This document shows, in pieces, positions 26,021 through 35,590 of a stretch of 64,000 nucleotides of DNA (position 1 is its first letter; each line of letters starts with the position of its first letter). The DNA lies in the NCBI RefSeq assembly GCF_036322585.1, contig NZ_AP024600.1, positions 4,464,001 through 4,528,000 of the forward strand. The letters run 5' to 3'. The notes under the pieces are model-generated. The model searched no databases, was not told the DNA's origin, and worked only from the letters and a program-made list of their open reading frames with translations. The position numbers and the translations under genes were made by a program. This DNA comes from Luteolibacter sp. LG18 (GTDB taxonomy: Bacteria; Verrucomicrobiota; Verrucomicrobiia; Verrucomicrobiales; Akkermansiaceae).

Positions 26021-26815
26021 TCAGGACGCGGCGACCGCCGCCGCCTTGCCCGCGCGCCGGGCCAGGAACTCGTCCGCCAGCGCGCCATAGGCATTCGAGC
26101 CCGGGCCCACCGGATCGTGCTCGAAAATCGACTTCCCGTGGCTCGGTGCCTCCCCGATGCGGATGGTCCGCGGGATCACCGATTGATAGATTTGATCAGG
26201 GAAAAACTTCGAGACTTCCTCCACCACCTGGCGGGACAGCAGCGTGCGGCCATCGTACATCGTCATGACGATGCCTTCCAGGGTCAGCTCGTCATTCGCA
26301 CCCGAGCCGCGGATCTGCTCCAGCACGTGCACGATCTTCGCAAGCCCTTCCAGACCAAACCATTCGCACTGCAGCGGGATGACGATTTCATCCGAGGCTG
26401 CGAGCGCGGAAGTCATCAGCACGCCTAGTGATGGGGGAGTGTCGAGGATGCAGTATTCAAACAGATCGTTCGGCTTCAGTCCCTGCAGGATGTTTCGCAG
26501 GCGGGTGAGGTGGTCCTCGGCGCGGGCGAGCTCGATTTCGACCCCCGCGAGGTCCATTTCCGACGGCACGATCGAGAGATTCTCGCGACCGGTCGGCAGC
26601 AACTGCTCAAACACCGTGCGCTCGCCGATCAACACCGGATACATGCTGCCGCCTTCCGGAACCTCGATGCCAAGACCGCTGGTGCAGTTCGCCTGCGGAT
26701 CGAGGTCCACCAGCAGCACGCGCTGGCCACGCAGCGCGAGCGCGGCGGAGAGGTTCAGGGCGGTGGTCGTTTTACCGACGCCACCTTTTTGGTTGGCAAT
26801 GGCGATGACTTTCAT
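26021..26815 (-). CDS. parA: ParA family ATPase (Soj-like)
   Basis: 264 residues starting at [20 protein letters not shown]; a longer reading to 26935 adds an unrelated N-terminus. The deviant Walker A with its signature Lys (KGGVGKTT), the switch I region [15 protein letters not shown], Walker [11 protein letters not shown] and the C-terminal [15 protein letters not shown] are typical of chromosomal Soj/ParA. It moves parS-bound ParB and also touches replication control. No parB is adjacent in this window: the next gene on the strand is mreB. Confidence 0.9.
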   Translation of the reverse strand: MKVIAIANQKGGVGKTTTALNLSAALALRGQRVLLVDLDPQANCTSGLGIEVPEGGSMYPVLIGERTVFEQLLPTGRENLSIVPSEMDLAGVEIELARAEDHLTRLRNILQGLKPNDLFEYCILDTPPSLGVLMTSALAASDEIVIPLQCEWFGLEGLAKIVHVLEQIRGSGANDELTLEGIVMTMYDGRTLLSRQVVEEVSKFFPDQIYQSVIPRTIRIGEAPSHGKSIFEHDPVGPGSNAYGALADEFLARRAGKAAAVAAS

Positions 26816-27066
26816 GCGGCAAGCTGGACCGACGGAACAAGCAGTGTTCCCGCCAAGCCCTCCGCTGGCAACCAAAACCAACCGGAGCCCCTCAACTCCC
26901 GCTCCACACGACCCCAAAGGTGCGATGGGAAACATTGCCCATGGTGAACCGCCCGTGTTCCCCGTATCAAGGAGGCGCGGCGGTTTCCCCTGAAATCCGA
27001 CATCCGGCTACAACCGTCTCGCTCCGGCAGGGTTTCCTGTGGGAACCTTTGTCTTCTGTTTGTCCT

Positions 27067-28470
27067 ATGCGCCTGATCTTCCATCTCCTCGCCCTGTTGT
27101 CCCTGGCCGTCCCCGGCGTCCGCGCCGCCGATGCTCCGGAGGCCAGGAAGCCCAACATCGTGTTCTTTCTCATCGATGACCTCGGTTATGCCGACTGCGG
27201 GTTCAATGGCGGCAAGGACATCAAGACCCCGAACATCGACAAACTGGCCCAAGGAGGGACGATCCTCGATTCACTCTACGTCCAGCCCGTGTGTTCTCCC
27301 ACCCGCGCCGCACTGATGACCGGCCGCTACCCGACCCGCACGGGCGTTTACACCATCGTCAAACCGCACGCCGCCTGGGGGCTGCCGCTCGGCGAGCGCA
27401 CGCTCGCGAACGCCCTGCGCGACGCTGGCTACGAAACCGCCATCACCGGCAAGTGGCACCTCGGCGAGTTCGATCCGAAATATGTGCCCACCGCCCGCGG
27501 CTTCGACCACCAGTATGGCCACTATTTCGGCGCTATCGATTACTTCACCCACACGCGTGGCAAGTCGGAGGACTGGTACCGCGATGGCAAGCCGCTGAAG
27601 GAGGAGGGTTACAGCACAAAGCTCGTTTCGAACGAGGCCTGCCGCCTCATCGCGGAAAAGGACAAGGCGAAGCCGCTGTTCCTCTACGTGCCCTTCAATG
27701 GCGTCCACTCGCCGATGCAGGCGCCGGAGGAGTATTTGAAACCCTATGCCGATCTGAAGGGCGGCCGCCAGAAGCTCGCGGGCATGCTTTCCGCGGTGGA
27801 TGACGGGATCGGCCGGATCGTGGCGGCGCTGGAGAAAGCCGGGCTGCGCGACAACACGCTCATCGTCTTCTCCACCGACAACGGCGGCCCGCGTCCCGGG
27901 CTCAATACCCCGCTGCGCGCGGGGAAGGGCACGATCTACGAAGGTGGCGTGCGCGGCTGCGGTTTCGTGAACTGGCCCGGCCATGTGGCCGTGAACGCAC
28001 ACCTGAAGGAGCCAATGCATACGGTCGACTGGTATCCCACGCTGGTCACCCTTGCGGGTGGTTCGCTCGAGCAGAAGACGCCGCTCGATGGACGAGACGT
28101 GTGGCTGATGCTCACGAAGGGGGCGCCCTCGCCGCACGATGCGATTCTTTCCGTCGGTCGCCCCGGCCGTGCCGCGGTGCGGATGGGGGATTGGAAGCTG
28201 TTGATGAATGCCAGCGAGGTCGATGATGAGGAGGCCGGTGCCGCCGCCAAGCCGGAGGGGAAGGCAAAGGGGAAGAAGGGGCTCGTGGAGAGCCAGGCGA
28301 TCGAACTCTACAACCTCGCCAACGACATCGGGGAAAAGACCAATCTCGCCGACAAGGAGCCCGAGCGTGTGGCGAAGATGCGTGCGAAGCTCGCCGAACT
28401 GCTCAAAGGAGCCGTGCCTCCCGGCAACCTGAACCACGAAGGCTCCGGTGCGGCCGGGAAGGAGGATTGA
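27067..28470 (+). CDS. Secreted sulfatase (arylsulfatase family)
   Basis: 467 residues with signal peptide MRLIFHLLALLSLAVPGVRA. The catalytic Cys76 lies in VCSPTRAALMTGR (C-x-P-x-R, modified to formylglycine). Metal residues appear in FFLIDDLGYADCG and STDNGG, with further active-site parts in TGKWHLG and NGVHSP. The C-terminal region has a low-complexity Ala/Lys insert (AAAKPEGKAKGKKG). Arylsulfatase B/GalNAc-sulfatase-like enzymes strip sulfate from polysaccharides, common in Verrucomicrobia. It requires a formylglycine maturase, not seen here. Divergent from parA. Confidence 0.9.
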   Translation: MRLIFHLLALLSLAVPGVRAADAPEARKPNIVFFLIDDLGYADCGFNGGKDIKTPNIDKLAQGGTILDSLYVQPVCSPTRAALMTGRYPTRTGVYTIVKPHAAWGLPLGERTLANALRDAGYETAITGKWHLGEFDPKYVPTARGFDHQYGHYFGAIDYFTHTRGKSEDWYRDGKPLKEEGYSTKLVSNEACRLIAEKDKAKPLFLYVPFNGVHSPMQAPEEYLKPYADLKGGRQKLAGMLSAVDDGIGRIVAALEKAGLRDNTLIVFSTDNGGPRPGLNTPLRAGKGTIYEGGVRGCGFVNWPGHVAVNAHLKEPMHTVDWYPTLVTLAGGSLEQKTPLDGRDVWLMLTKGAPSPHDAILSVGRPGRAAVRMGDWKLLMNASEVDDEEAGAAAKPEGKAKGKKGLVESQAIELYNLANDIGEKTNLADKEPERVAKMRAKLAELLKGAVPPGNLNHEGSGAAGKED

Positions 28471-28639
28471 GGATGGCTCTCCACATCCCTGAGCCACTCC
28501 ACCTCCGGTCGATTCCGTAACCATCTCCGCCACGCTCCATGCCGGGCACCGGCTTTCCCATGAGCTCTCTGATCCACCTCGCCGCCCTGGAAACCGTGCT
28601 TTCCCCGTCGCGCTGCGGCCACTAGACCTCGCTCGACGC

Positions 28640-31600
28640 ATGAGCGAGTGGAATGAACCGGCCCTGAAGGCCGCGGCAAGCTGGAAGGCCTTCAAGGAGG
28701 GCAAGTCCATGCTTGATGCCGGATTGGTGGTGCAGGCGAAGTCATCGCCCGATGGTTGGACCGGCAGTGTCCGGCAAGGGGCGAAGGTCGTGCGTCTCGG
28801 CGTGAAGGTGCCGAAGCCCGGTGATTTCCAGGTGAAGTGCTCGTGCCCGGAGAACCAGGCGTCCGGAGTCGTGTGCGCCCACGCCGTGGCCACCGGTCTC
28901 GCGCTTTTGGGTGGGGTGAAGTCGGCGGCGTCCGCTGCTCCGGCTGCATTGGTTGCGACGAAAGCCGCTCCGCCTTCCGCGAGGGCGTCGAAGCCGCTCG
29001 TCCCGCTGGTGATCCGTTTCGCGCCGAATTGGCAGGAGACGCTGACCCGCGGGCGACTGACGGTGACTCTGGCTCCGGACAAAACCGCGGCGGTCGATCC
29101 GGCGGATGCCTTTGTCACCGCGTGGGCGACCCATCAGGGGATCGCGTCGATCGCATCGCCGGTGCCGCTTTCGCTGGATGTGGCCCGGCTCGCCACTTTC
29201 CTTGAGGCCGCTCTCGATCACCCTCGGGTCTTTGTTGGCAAGGAGCGCTTCAGCATCACCGCCGATGCTGTCCTGCCGCTCGCTGCGCCGGTGAGGGAAG
29301 GGGATCAGGTGCTATTGAAGTCCACCGCCATCCCGCTGGTGTTGAGCGGTCATGCTTGGTTGATGACGGAGCAATCGCTCGGCCGCATCGGCCCGCAAGC
29401 CCCACCCGCCGACCTGGCTCCCGCGTTCGCTGCCTGGGCGGAGGGGCGGCCCGCGAAGATCCCGCTCAAGCAATTGCTGCGCCGCGCCCCGGTGTGGGAG
29501 GATTGGCTCGCGCTGCCGGAGCAATCGTGGCTCGGCGACCTGCGGATGGTGCCAGCCGAGCCCGTGTTTCATCTCGCGTTGGAAGGCTCGCTCGCCAGCC
29601 TCACGGCGGCCTTTACGGTTCGCTATCCCGGTGTGTCGCCCTTGGTGCCGGGCGGCGACGATGACGCTCATTTCCCGCGTCCAGGGGCAGGGGGGCAGTG
29701 GGAGGTGCGCCACGCCCGCGCTGAACTGGAGGCGCTGGATCGCCTCCGCGGTCTCGGTTTCTCCGGTGGGGAAGGCGGGCGCTGGTTGCTGGTCGGGGAG
29801 GCTGCCATTCTCAGCTTCTTCGCCCATGGTCTGCCGGAGCTTGCCGATTGGACCATCGAGCAAACCCCGCGCCTGCGCTCGGCTTCGAGCGCGATCGAGG
29901 TGGTTCGCCCGCGATTCGAGGTGCTCGGCTCCGGTGAGGACTGGCTGGCCTTCGACTACGGTTTCGAAACCTCCGGCGGGGATCTGGTGTCGCGCTCCGA
30001 AGTCCTTCAATGGCTCCGCTCCGGCCGCACCACCCGTCAGGCTGGTGGTAAGAAGCAGATCCTGGATGCGGAGTCCGCCTTGATTCTGGAGCCGCTCCTG
30101 TCCGAGTTGGAAGTCCGCCAGGAACACGGCCATTTCGTCGGCCCGAGGGCCATCGGTGAGCTGGTATCGGAATTTCGTAAAAATAGGAGCAAGTCGAAAA
30201 TATCAAGCGACTTTGATATTTCAGAAAGCCCGCTTGCCGCGACCCTCGATCCCGCCGTTCCGGCGATGCTGCGGCCTTACCAGCGGCAGGGTATTGCCTG
30301 GCTCGTCGACCGCGTCCAGCGCTTCGGCGGGGCCCTGCTGGCGGACGACATGGGCCTCGGCAAGACCCTCCAGACCATCGCCACCATCGAGCAATTGTTC
30401 GCCAGTGAAGCCGCCGGCACCGGGCCCGCGCTGGTGATCGCGCCGACCTCCTTGCTGGGCAATTGGCGGGCCGAGTTCCAGCGTTTCGCCCCGGGTCGCA
30501 CCATCCGTATCCTGCATGGCGGCAACCGTGATGCCGAGCGCGACCGGGTCACGCCGGACGATGTGGTGGTCACCAGTTATGGTACGCTCGCACGCGACCT
30601 GGCTTGGCACCTCCGTGGGGAATACCGGGTCGTCGCCGTGGACGAGGCCAGCCTGATGCGGAATCCGGACACCGATCACGCCAAGGCCATCGCCAAGCTC
30701 CGCGCCCGCCACCGGATCGCCCTCAGCGGCACCCCGGTCGAAAACGGCGTGCGCGACCTGTGGTCGATCTTCCGGTTCATCCAGCCCGGCTGGCTCGGTG
30801 GTCGTGAGCAGTTCAAGGAGCACTACGAAGCTCCGTTGCAGACCGCACCCGTGCCGAAGGCTCCGATGGAGCGGCTGCGTCTGAAAACCGCGCCCTTCAT
30901 CCTGCGCCGCACCAAGGAACAGGTGGCGTCCGATCTGCCCTCGAAGCTGATCATCGACGACTACTGCGAGCTCTCCGCCGACCAGCGCCAGATCTACCGC
31001 GACCTCGTTGGCGAGGGCGGCAAGCGGGTCGACGAAATCCGCCAGAAGGCCGGCACCGGGGCGGCGCGCCTTCAAATGCTCACCGCCTTGCTGCGCCTCC
31101 GCCAGACCTGCTGCGACCTCGCGCTGCTCAAAAACGAGCGCCTCGACAAGCTCCCGCTCGATCGCCGCTCCACCAAACTCGATCGCCTCATGGAGCGGGT
31201 GCATGAGGCGATTTCGGGCAATCATCGAATACTGGTGTTCAGTCAGTTCCAGACACAGTTACAAAAAATCCGCGAACAACTCCAAGGCGCTGGAATCGAG
31301 TCCTTTTTGCTCGATGGCCAGACCCGGAACCGCCAGGAACTGGTCGATCGCTTCCAGAAACCGGACGGCCCGCCGGTCTTCCTGATCAGCCTGAAGGCCG
31401 GGGGCTACGGCCTCAATCTCACCGCGGCCGACACCGTGATCCATTTCGATCCGTGGTGGAATCCCGCCGCCGAAGCCCAGGCCACCGACCGCGCCCATCG
31501 CATCGGCCAGACCCGCCCGGTGACCGTCTACCGGTTGCTCACGCGCGGCACCGTCGAGGAGAAGGTTGTTCGCCTCCAGGCCACCAAGCGCGAGCTTGCG

Positions 31601-31681
31601 CAAGCCGCCTTCGATGAGTCCGGTCTCGGCGACGCCGCCGGCTGGTCCGATGGCGATCTCGCCGATTTGCTTCGTGGGTGA
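28640..31681 (+). CDS. SWIM-SNF2 helicase-like ATPase
   Basis: 1,013 residues. The N-terminus carries a SWIM zinc finger (Cys67-x-Cys69 to Cys79-x-His81: VKCSCPENQASGVVCAHAV), a nucleic-acid or protein-binding module. Residues about 120-510 are a poorly conserved middle region. The SNF2 ATPase starts near residue 545: Walker A DDMGLGKT (Lys575), the Walker B-like VAVDEASLM (DEAS, where bacterial SNF2 proteins usually have DEAQ or DEAH), SGTPVENGVRDLW, FILRRTKEQVASDLP; the helicase C domain has LVFSQFQTQL, FLISLKAGGYGLNL and TDRAHRIGQTRPVTVYRL. It likely remodels DNA-protein complexes, in the manner of RapA or Swi2/Snf2 proteins; no restriction or defence partner is adjacent. Confidence 0.88.
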   Translation: MSEWNEPALKAAASWKAFKEGKSMLDAGLVVQAKSSPDGWTGSVRQGAKVVRLGVKVPKPGDFQVKCSCPENQASGVVCAHAVATGLALLGGVKSAASAAPAALVATKAAPPSARASKPLVPLVIRFAPNWQETLTRGRLTVTLAPDKTAAVDPADAFVTAWATHQGIASIASPVPLSLDVARLATFLEAALDHPRVFVGKERFSITADAVLPLAAPVREGDQVLLKSTAIPLVLSGHAWLMTEQSLGRIGPQAPPADLAPAFAAWAEGRPAKIPLKQLLRRAPVWEDWLALPEQSWLGDLRMVPAEPVFHLALEGSLASLTAAFTVRYPGVSPLVPGGDDDAHFPRPGAGGQWEVRHARAELEALDRLRGLGFSGGEGGRWLLVGEAAILSFFAHGLPELADWTIEQTPRLRSASSAIEVVRPRFEVLGSGEDWLAFDYGFETSGGDLVSRSEVLQWLRSGRTTRQAGGKKQILDAESALILEPLLSELEVRQEHGHFVGPRAIGELVSEFRKNRSKSKISSDFDISESPLAATLDPAVPAMLRPYQRQGIAWLVDRVQRFGGALLADDMGLGKTLQTIATIEQLFASEAAGTGPALVIAPTSLLGNWRAEFQRFAPGRTIRILHGGNRDAERDRVTPDDVVVTSYGTLARDLAWHLRGEYRVVAVDEASLMRNPDTDHAKAIAKLRARHRIALSGTPVENGVRDLWSIFRFIQPGWLGGREQFKEHYEAPLQTAPVPKAPMERLRLKTAPFILRRTKEQVASDLPSKLIIDDYCELSADQRQIYRDLVGEGGKRVDEIRQKAGTGAARLQMLTALLRLRQTCCDLALLKNERLDKLPLDRRSTKLDRLMERVHEAISGNHRILVFSQFQTQLQKIREQLQGAGIESFLLDGQTRNRQELVDRFQKPDGPPVFLISLKAGGYGLNLTAADTVIHFDPWWNPAAEAQATDRAHRIGQTRPVTVYRLLTRGTVEEKVVRLQATKRELAQAAFDESGLGDAAGWSDGDLADLLRG
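30198..30221 (+). other. AT-rich hairpin inside the SNF2 gene at the domain boundary
   Basis: AAATATCAA (30198-30206) and TTGATATTT (30213-30221) form a perfect 9-base stem with loop GCGACT. It sits in an AT-rich stretch of about 60 bases in a gene of high GC, encoding the Lys/Ser-rich linker RKNRSKSKISSDFDI just before the ATPase domain. Confidence 0.5.
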
Positions 31682-31781
31682 GGGGCCTGGCGACAGACGA
31701 AATCGGCCGCGCCTTGGGCACATTTCCACCCTCCGCCAAAATCACGCTTGATATCGGGGGGGCTCCTCTATTGACTCCGCC

Positions 31782-33236
31782 ATGGCGGAGATTTCTCTCG
31801 GACTTTCCTTTGATGATGTGCTTTTGGTTCCGGCGTTGAGCGAAGTGCTCCCCGGTGAGGCGGACCTTTCCACGCACGTGACGGCGGGCATCCCGCTGCA
31901 CATTCCGGTCGTTTCGGCCGCGATGGACACGGTGTCCGAATCCGAACTGGCGATCGCCCTGGCCCGTGAGGGTGGCATCGGCGTGATCCACCGCGCCTGC
32001 CCGATCGACGAGCAGGCCACGATGGTGTCCCGCGTGAAGCGTTCCGAAAACGCCGTCATCCTGAAGCCCTACACCGTCCGCAAGGAGCAGAGCGTGGAGG
32101 AAGTCCGCGCGATCATGGCGGAACACGGTTTCTCCGGTTTCCCGGTGGTCGATTCCGAGGGTCGTCTGGAAGGCATGGTCACCGGCCGTGACGTGCGTTA
32201 CTTGGACAGCGCGGACACCCGCGTGGCCGACGTGATGACGAAGCACGACAAGCTGATCACCGCGCCGCCGACCACCAGCCTCGAGGAGGCCCGCCGCATT
32301 CTCTACCAGAACCGCATCGAGAAGCTCCCGCTCATCGATGGCAGCGGCAAGCTCGTGGGCCTCATCACCGGCTCCGACATCGAGAAGCGCATCACCTTCA
32401 CCAATGCCGCCAAGGATCCGGCCGGCCGCCTCCGCTGCGGTGCCGCCGTGGGCGTGGGCCCGGATTGCACGGACCGCGGCCAGGCGCTCATCGACGCGGG
32501 CGCGGACGCGCTCTTCATCGATGCGGCCACCGGCCACACCTCCCGCGTGATGGACGTAATCGGCAAACTCCGCTCGTTGTCCGATCGCCCTGTCGTGGCG
32601 GGCAACGTGGTGACCCTCCAGGGCGCGAAGGATCTCGTCGCCGCCGGTGCCAGCGCCATCAAGGTGGGCGTGGGTCCGGGTTCGATCTGCACCACCCGCG
32701 TGATCGCCGGGGTGGGCATGCCGCAGTTCACCGCCATCCGCAACGTGGCCGACTACTGCCGCGAGCACGGCGTGAAGGTCATCGCCGACGGCGGTATCCG
32801 CTACTCCGGTGACGTGGTGAAGGCGCTCGCCGCCGGTGCCGACCTGGTGATGCTCGGTTCGCTGCTCGCGGGCACCCGCGAGAGCCCCGGCCAGAGCGTT
32901 TACTACCAGGGCCGCCGGTTCAAAACCTACCGCGGCATGGGTTCGCTCGGCGCGATGAAGAAGGGCTCCGGCGACCGCTACGCGCAGAACAGCTCCGGCA
33001 AGCTCGTCGCCGAGGGCGTCGAGGGCCGTGTCCCCTACAAGGGCCCGCTATCCGACGTGGTGTTCCAGCTCATGGGCGGCCTGAAGTCCGGCATGGGCTA
33101 CGTGGGTGCCTCCTCGCTGCAGGAGCTCCGCGACCGCGCCGAGTTCGTCCAGATCACCAGCGGCGGCCTCCGCGAAAGCCACGTCCATGACATCGTCATG
33201 ACCGAGGAGCCGACCAACTACCAGCCGCTGAGCTGA
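31782..33236 (+). CDS. guaB: IMP dehydrogenase
   Basis: 484 residues. It oxidises IMP to XMP with NAD, the first GMP-specific step. The N-terminal barrel strand FDDVLLVP, the two CBS domains (about residues 95-205; [18 protein letters not shown] and [18 protein letters not shown]), the catalytic loop GPGSICTTR with Cys303, the IMP phosphate loop and the flap [10 protein letters not shown] are all present. guaA follows, with one small gene between them. The pair accounts for GMP synthesis from IMP. Confidence 0.96.
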   Translation: MAEISLGLSFDDVLLVPALSEVLPGEADLSTHVTAGIPLHIPVVSAAMDTVSESELAIALAREGGIGVIHRACPIDEQATMVSRVKRSENAVILKPYTVRKEQSVEEVRAIMAEHGFSGFPVVDSEGRLEGMVTGRDVRYLDSADTRVADVMTKHDKLITAPPTTSLEEARRILYQNRIEKLPLIDGSGKLVGLITGSDIEKRITFTNAAKDPAGRLRCGAAVGVGPDCTDRGQALIDAGADALFIDAATGHTSRVMDVIGKLRSLSDRPVVAGNVVTLQGAKDLVAAGASAIKVGVGPGSICTTRVIAGVGMPQFTAIRNVADYCREHGVKVIADGGIRYSGDVVKALAAGADLVMLGSLLAGTRESPGQSVYYQGRRFKTYRGMGSLGAMKKGSGDRYAQNSSGKLVAEGVEGRVPYKGPLSDVVFQLMGGLKSGMGYVGASSLQELRDRAEFVQITSGGLRESHVHDIVMTEEPTNYQPLS

Positions 33237-33245
33237 GCCGGCCCC

Positions 33246-33872
33246 ATGACCCCCGGCCTGATCTTGGTAAAAGCCCTGCGATTCATCATTTGCGTGACGG
33301 TCGCGGCGGCTTTTGCGGGGTTGTGCGCCCTTTCCTTCAAGGAGCGCTGGCTGGGGGCTCGCATTCTGGGTGTGGCTTATTTTGCTGTCGCCATCCTCTC
33401 CGCAACCGGAGCGGTCCGCACCTTTATTCCTGAGCGTCGACATCCTTCATTGGGAGAGCTGGAGGCACAGGGCAGGATCACGACGGAGGAGCATGAAGGT
33501 ACCCGGGCCATCGCCATCGAGGAGTTCGAGGACGAAGGCTCTTGCTATTTGATTGAGCTTCGCGATGGCTCCACCCTCTGTCTCCGCGGCCAATATCTAT
33601 ACGATTACGAAGGCGGGGAGGATGCCGATGGTTCTCCGCAACCACGTCGGTTCCCGAACACTCGTTTCCAAGTGAAGGGGGACCGGGATACCGGCATGAT
33701 TTGGGATCTCATCTGCTTGGGGGAGGCTTTCGAACCTGTTTTGACGATTCCCGCCGAATGGGATCCCGCGCTTGGCGAGGACATCCCCGATGGAGAGATC
33801 GTCACCGCCTACACCTTCGACCAACTCATCGAGTCCAAAGGCCGCTTGCCAAAATCCGCCACCGAGGTCTAA
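33246..33872 (+). CDS. Membrane protein of unknown function between guaB and guaA
   Basis: 208 residues, not recognised. Two transmembrane segments lie near the start (ALRFIICVTVAAAFAGLCAL and ILGVAYFAVAILSATGAV). The rest is soluble, acidic and beta-like, with GSCYLIELRDGSTLCLRGQY, IWDLICLGEAFEP and a tail rich in Glu/Asp. It starts 9 bases after guaB and ends 39 before guaA, so it is cotranscribed unless an internal promoter exists. GC content looks lower than its neighbours. Nothing links it to purines beyond position. Confidence 0.65.
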   Translation: MTPGLILVKALRFIICVTVAAAFAGLCALSFKERWLGARILGVAYFAVAILSATGAVRTFIPERRHPSLGELEAQGRITTEEHEGTRAIAIEEFEDEGSCYLIELRDGSTLCLRGQYLYDYEGGEDADGSPQPRRFPNTRFQVKGDRDTGMIWDLICLGEAFEPVLTIPAEWDPALGEDIPDGEIVTAYTFDQLIESKGRLPKSATEV

Positions 33873-33911
33873 TCCGCCCTTTCCCATTCCGCTTTCCACC
33901 GTCCTCCGCTC

Positions 33912-35435
33912 ATGCAGGAAATCAACCACGTCGCCGTTCTCGATTTCGGCTCGCAATACACCCAGCTCATCGTCCGCCGCGTGCGGGAACTCGGCTATTT
34001 CGCCAAGCTCTACGCCATCGAGGACTTCCCGAACATCGGCAAGCCCGGCGCGATCATCCTTTCCGGCGGTCCCCGCAGCACCAGTGAGCCGGATGCTCCG
34101 GATCTCGATTTCGAGGCGCTGAAGGGCTTCGGCGTGCCGGTGCTCGGCGTGTGCTACGGCATGCAGCTTCTCAACATCAAGTTCGGGGGCACCGTGGCCT
34201 CCAGCAACCGCCGCGAATACGGTCCGGCCGCGCTGACCACCGTGGCGGGCGAGGAACTCTACGAGGGCGTGTCCCAGGATTCGCAGGTGTGGATGAGCCA
34301 CTCGGACACGGTGAAGAACCTGCCGGAGTGCGCCAAGGTGATCGCCACCAACCAGCACGGCACCCCGGTGTCGCTGAAATGGGGCGACAGTTTCTACGGC
34401 ATCCAGTTCCATCCGGAGGTGACCCACAGCCACCAGGGCATCCGCATCCTCCACAACTTCCTCCTCCAGTGCGGCGAGCTCGCTCCGTTCCACATCGAGG
34501 ACTTCAAGCGCGAGCTGATCGAGAACATCCGCACCACCGTGGGCCAGAAGCAGGTCGTCTGCGGCGTTTCCGGCGGCGTGGACAGCACCGTGCTCGCCGT
34601 GCTGCTGAACGAGGCCGGCGTGAATGTCCGCGCGATCTTCGTGGACCAGGGCCTGATGCGGAAGGACGAGGGCGACGAGGTGCGCAACAACTTCCACCGC
34701 ATGGGCGTGGCGATCGAGACCGTCGATGCCTCGGAGCGTTTCCTCACCGCGCTGGCCGGAGTCGATGACCCGGAGAAAAAGCGCAAGATCATCGGCGAGC
34801 TGTTCGTCGACGTGTTCTGGGACGCCGTCGGCAATGCCGAGATGCTCGCGCAGGGCACGCTCTATCCGGACGTGATCGAAAGCGCCTCGAACGCCAAGTC
34901 GAAGGCCTCCAAGATCAAGACCCACCACAACCGCGTGGACCGCATCCTGGAACTCCAGGAGCAGGGCAAGGTGCTGGAGCCGCTGGCGGAACTCTTCAAG
35001 GACGAGGTCCGCGCGCTGGGCACCTCGCTCGGCATCCCGCAGGACATCCTGATGCGCCACCCGTTCCCGGGCCCCGGCCTCGCGGTGCGCTGCCCGGGCA
35101 TCATCACCGAGGACCGCCTGGAGATCATCCGCGAGTGCGACGCCATCTTCATCTCCCGCCTCAAGGAATACGGCTGGTATGACAAGGTGTGGCAGGCCTA
35201 CGCCGGTCTGGTGCCGGTGAAGACCGTGGGCGTGAAGGGCGACGAGCGTTCCTACGAGTGGGCGATCACCCTGCGTGCCGTGGTGTCCGAGGACGCCATG
35301 ACCGCCGATTGGGTGGAGCTCCCCAGCGCGCTGCTGCGTGAAACCAGCAACCGCATCCTCAACGAGGTGAAGGGCGTCAACCGCGTCCTCTACGACATCT
35401 CGACCAAGCCCCCGGCATCGATCGAGTGGGAATAA
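33912..35435 (+). CDS. guaA: GMP synthase (glutamine-hydrolysing)
   Basis: 507 residues. The class I glutaminase domain is first: Cys in LGVCYGMQLL, His and Glu in GIQFHPEVTH. The ATP-pyrophosphatase domain carries the P-loop VSGGVDSTV, and the C-terminal dimerisation domain ends ILNEVKGVNRVLYDI and PPASIEWE, the universal GuaA end. It aminates XMP to GMP. A REP-like hairpin and an intrinsic terminator follow directly. Confidence 0.96.
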   Translation: MQEINHVAVLDFGSQYTQLIVRRVRELGYFAKLYAIEDFPNIGKPGAIILSGGPRSTSEPDAPDLDFEALKGFGVPVLGVCYGMQLLNIKFGGTVASSNRREYGPAALTTVAGEELYEGVSQDSQVWMSHSDTVKNLPECAKVIATNQHGTPVSLKWGDSFYGIQFHPEVTHSHQGIRILHNFLLQCGELAPFHIEDFKRELIENIRTTVGQKQVVCGVSGGVDSTVLAVLLNEAGVNVRAIFVDQGLMRKDEGDEVRNNFHRMGVAIETVDASERFLTALAGVDDPEKKRKIIGELFVDVFWDAVGNAEMLAQGTLYPDVIESASNAKSKASKIKTHHNRVDRILELQEQGKVLEPLAELFKDEVRALGTSLGIPQDILMRHPFPGPGLAVRCPGIITEDRLEIIRECDAIFISRLKEYGWYDKVWQAYAGLVPVKTVGVKGDERSYEWAITLRAVVSEDAMTADWVELPSALLRETSNRILNEVKGVNRVLYDISTKPPASIEWE

Positions 35436-35436
35436 G

Positions 35437-35460
35437 GCAGCACAAGCATTCCTGCTTGTG
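35437..35460 (+). repeat. GCAG-headed REP-like hairpin after guaA
   Basis: One base past the guaA TAA, GCAG (35437-35440) is followed by CACAAGCA-TTCC-TGCTTGTG, a perfect 8-base stem. It is a diverged member of the CACAAG family at 874, 62660 and 62981. Confidence 0.6.
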
Positions 35461-35471
35461 AGTGTGTGAAG

Positions 35472-35515
35472 CGGACCGTGATGGGAGGATCAAATCTTCC
35501 CGGCGGTCCGTTTTT
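35472..35515 (+). terminator. Intrinsic terminator after guaA
   Basis: CGGACCG (35472-35478) pairs with CGGTCCG (35504-35510), with an inner GGGA/TCCC stem, and is followed by TTTTT (35511-35515). It ends the guaB-guaA transcript and separates it from the mutase genes. Confidence 0.85.
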
Positions 35516-35590
35516 CGTTCTCTGCCGAGGCCCGGAGGACACTGAGCATTCCGCTATCGCACGCACGGAACGCCTCTGCTATGGTGAAGC

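Noticed and set aside
35436..35590. Possible cobalamin riboswitch before the B12-binding/GTPase gene
   Set aside because: The interval is only 155 bases and is filled by a REP-like hairpin and the guaA terminator; no B12 box was recognisable.
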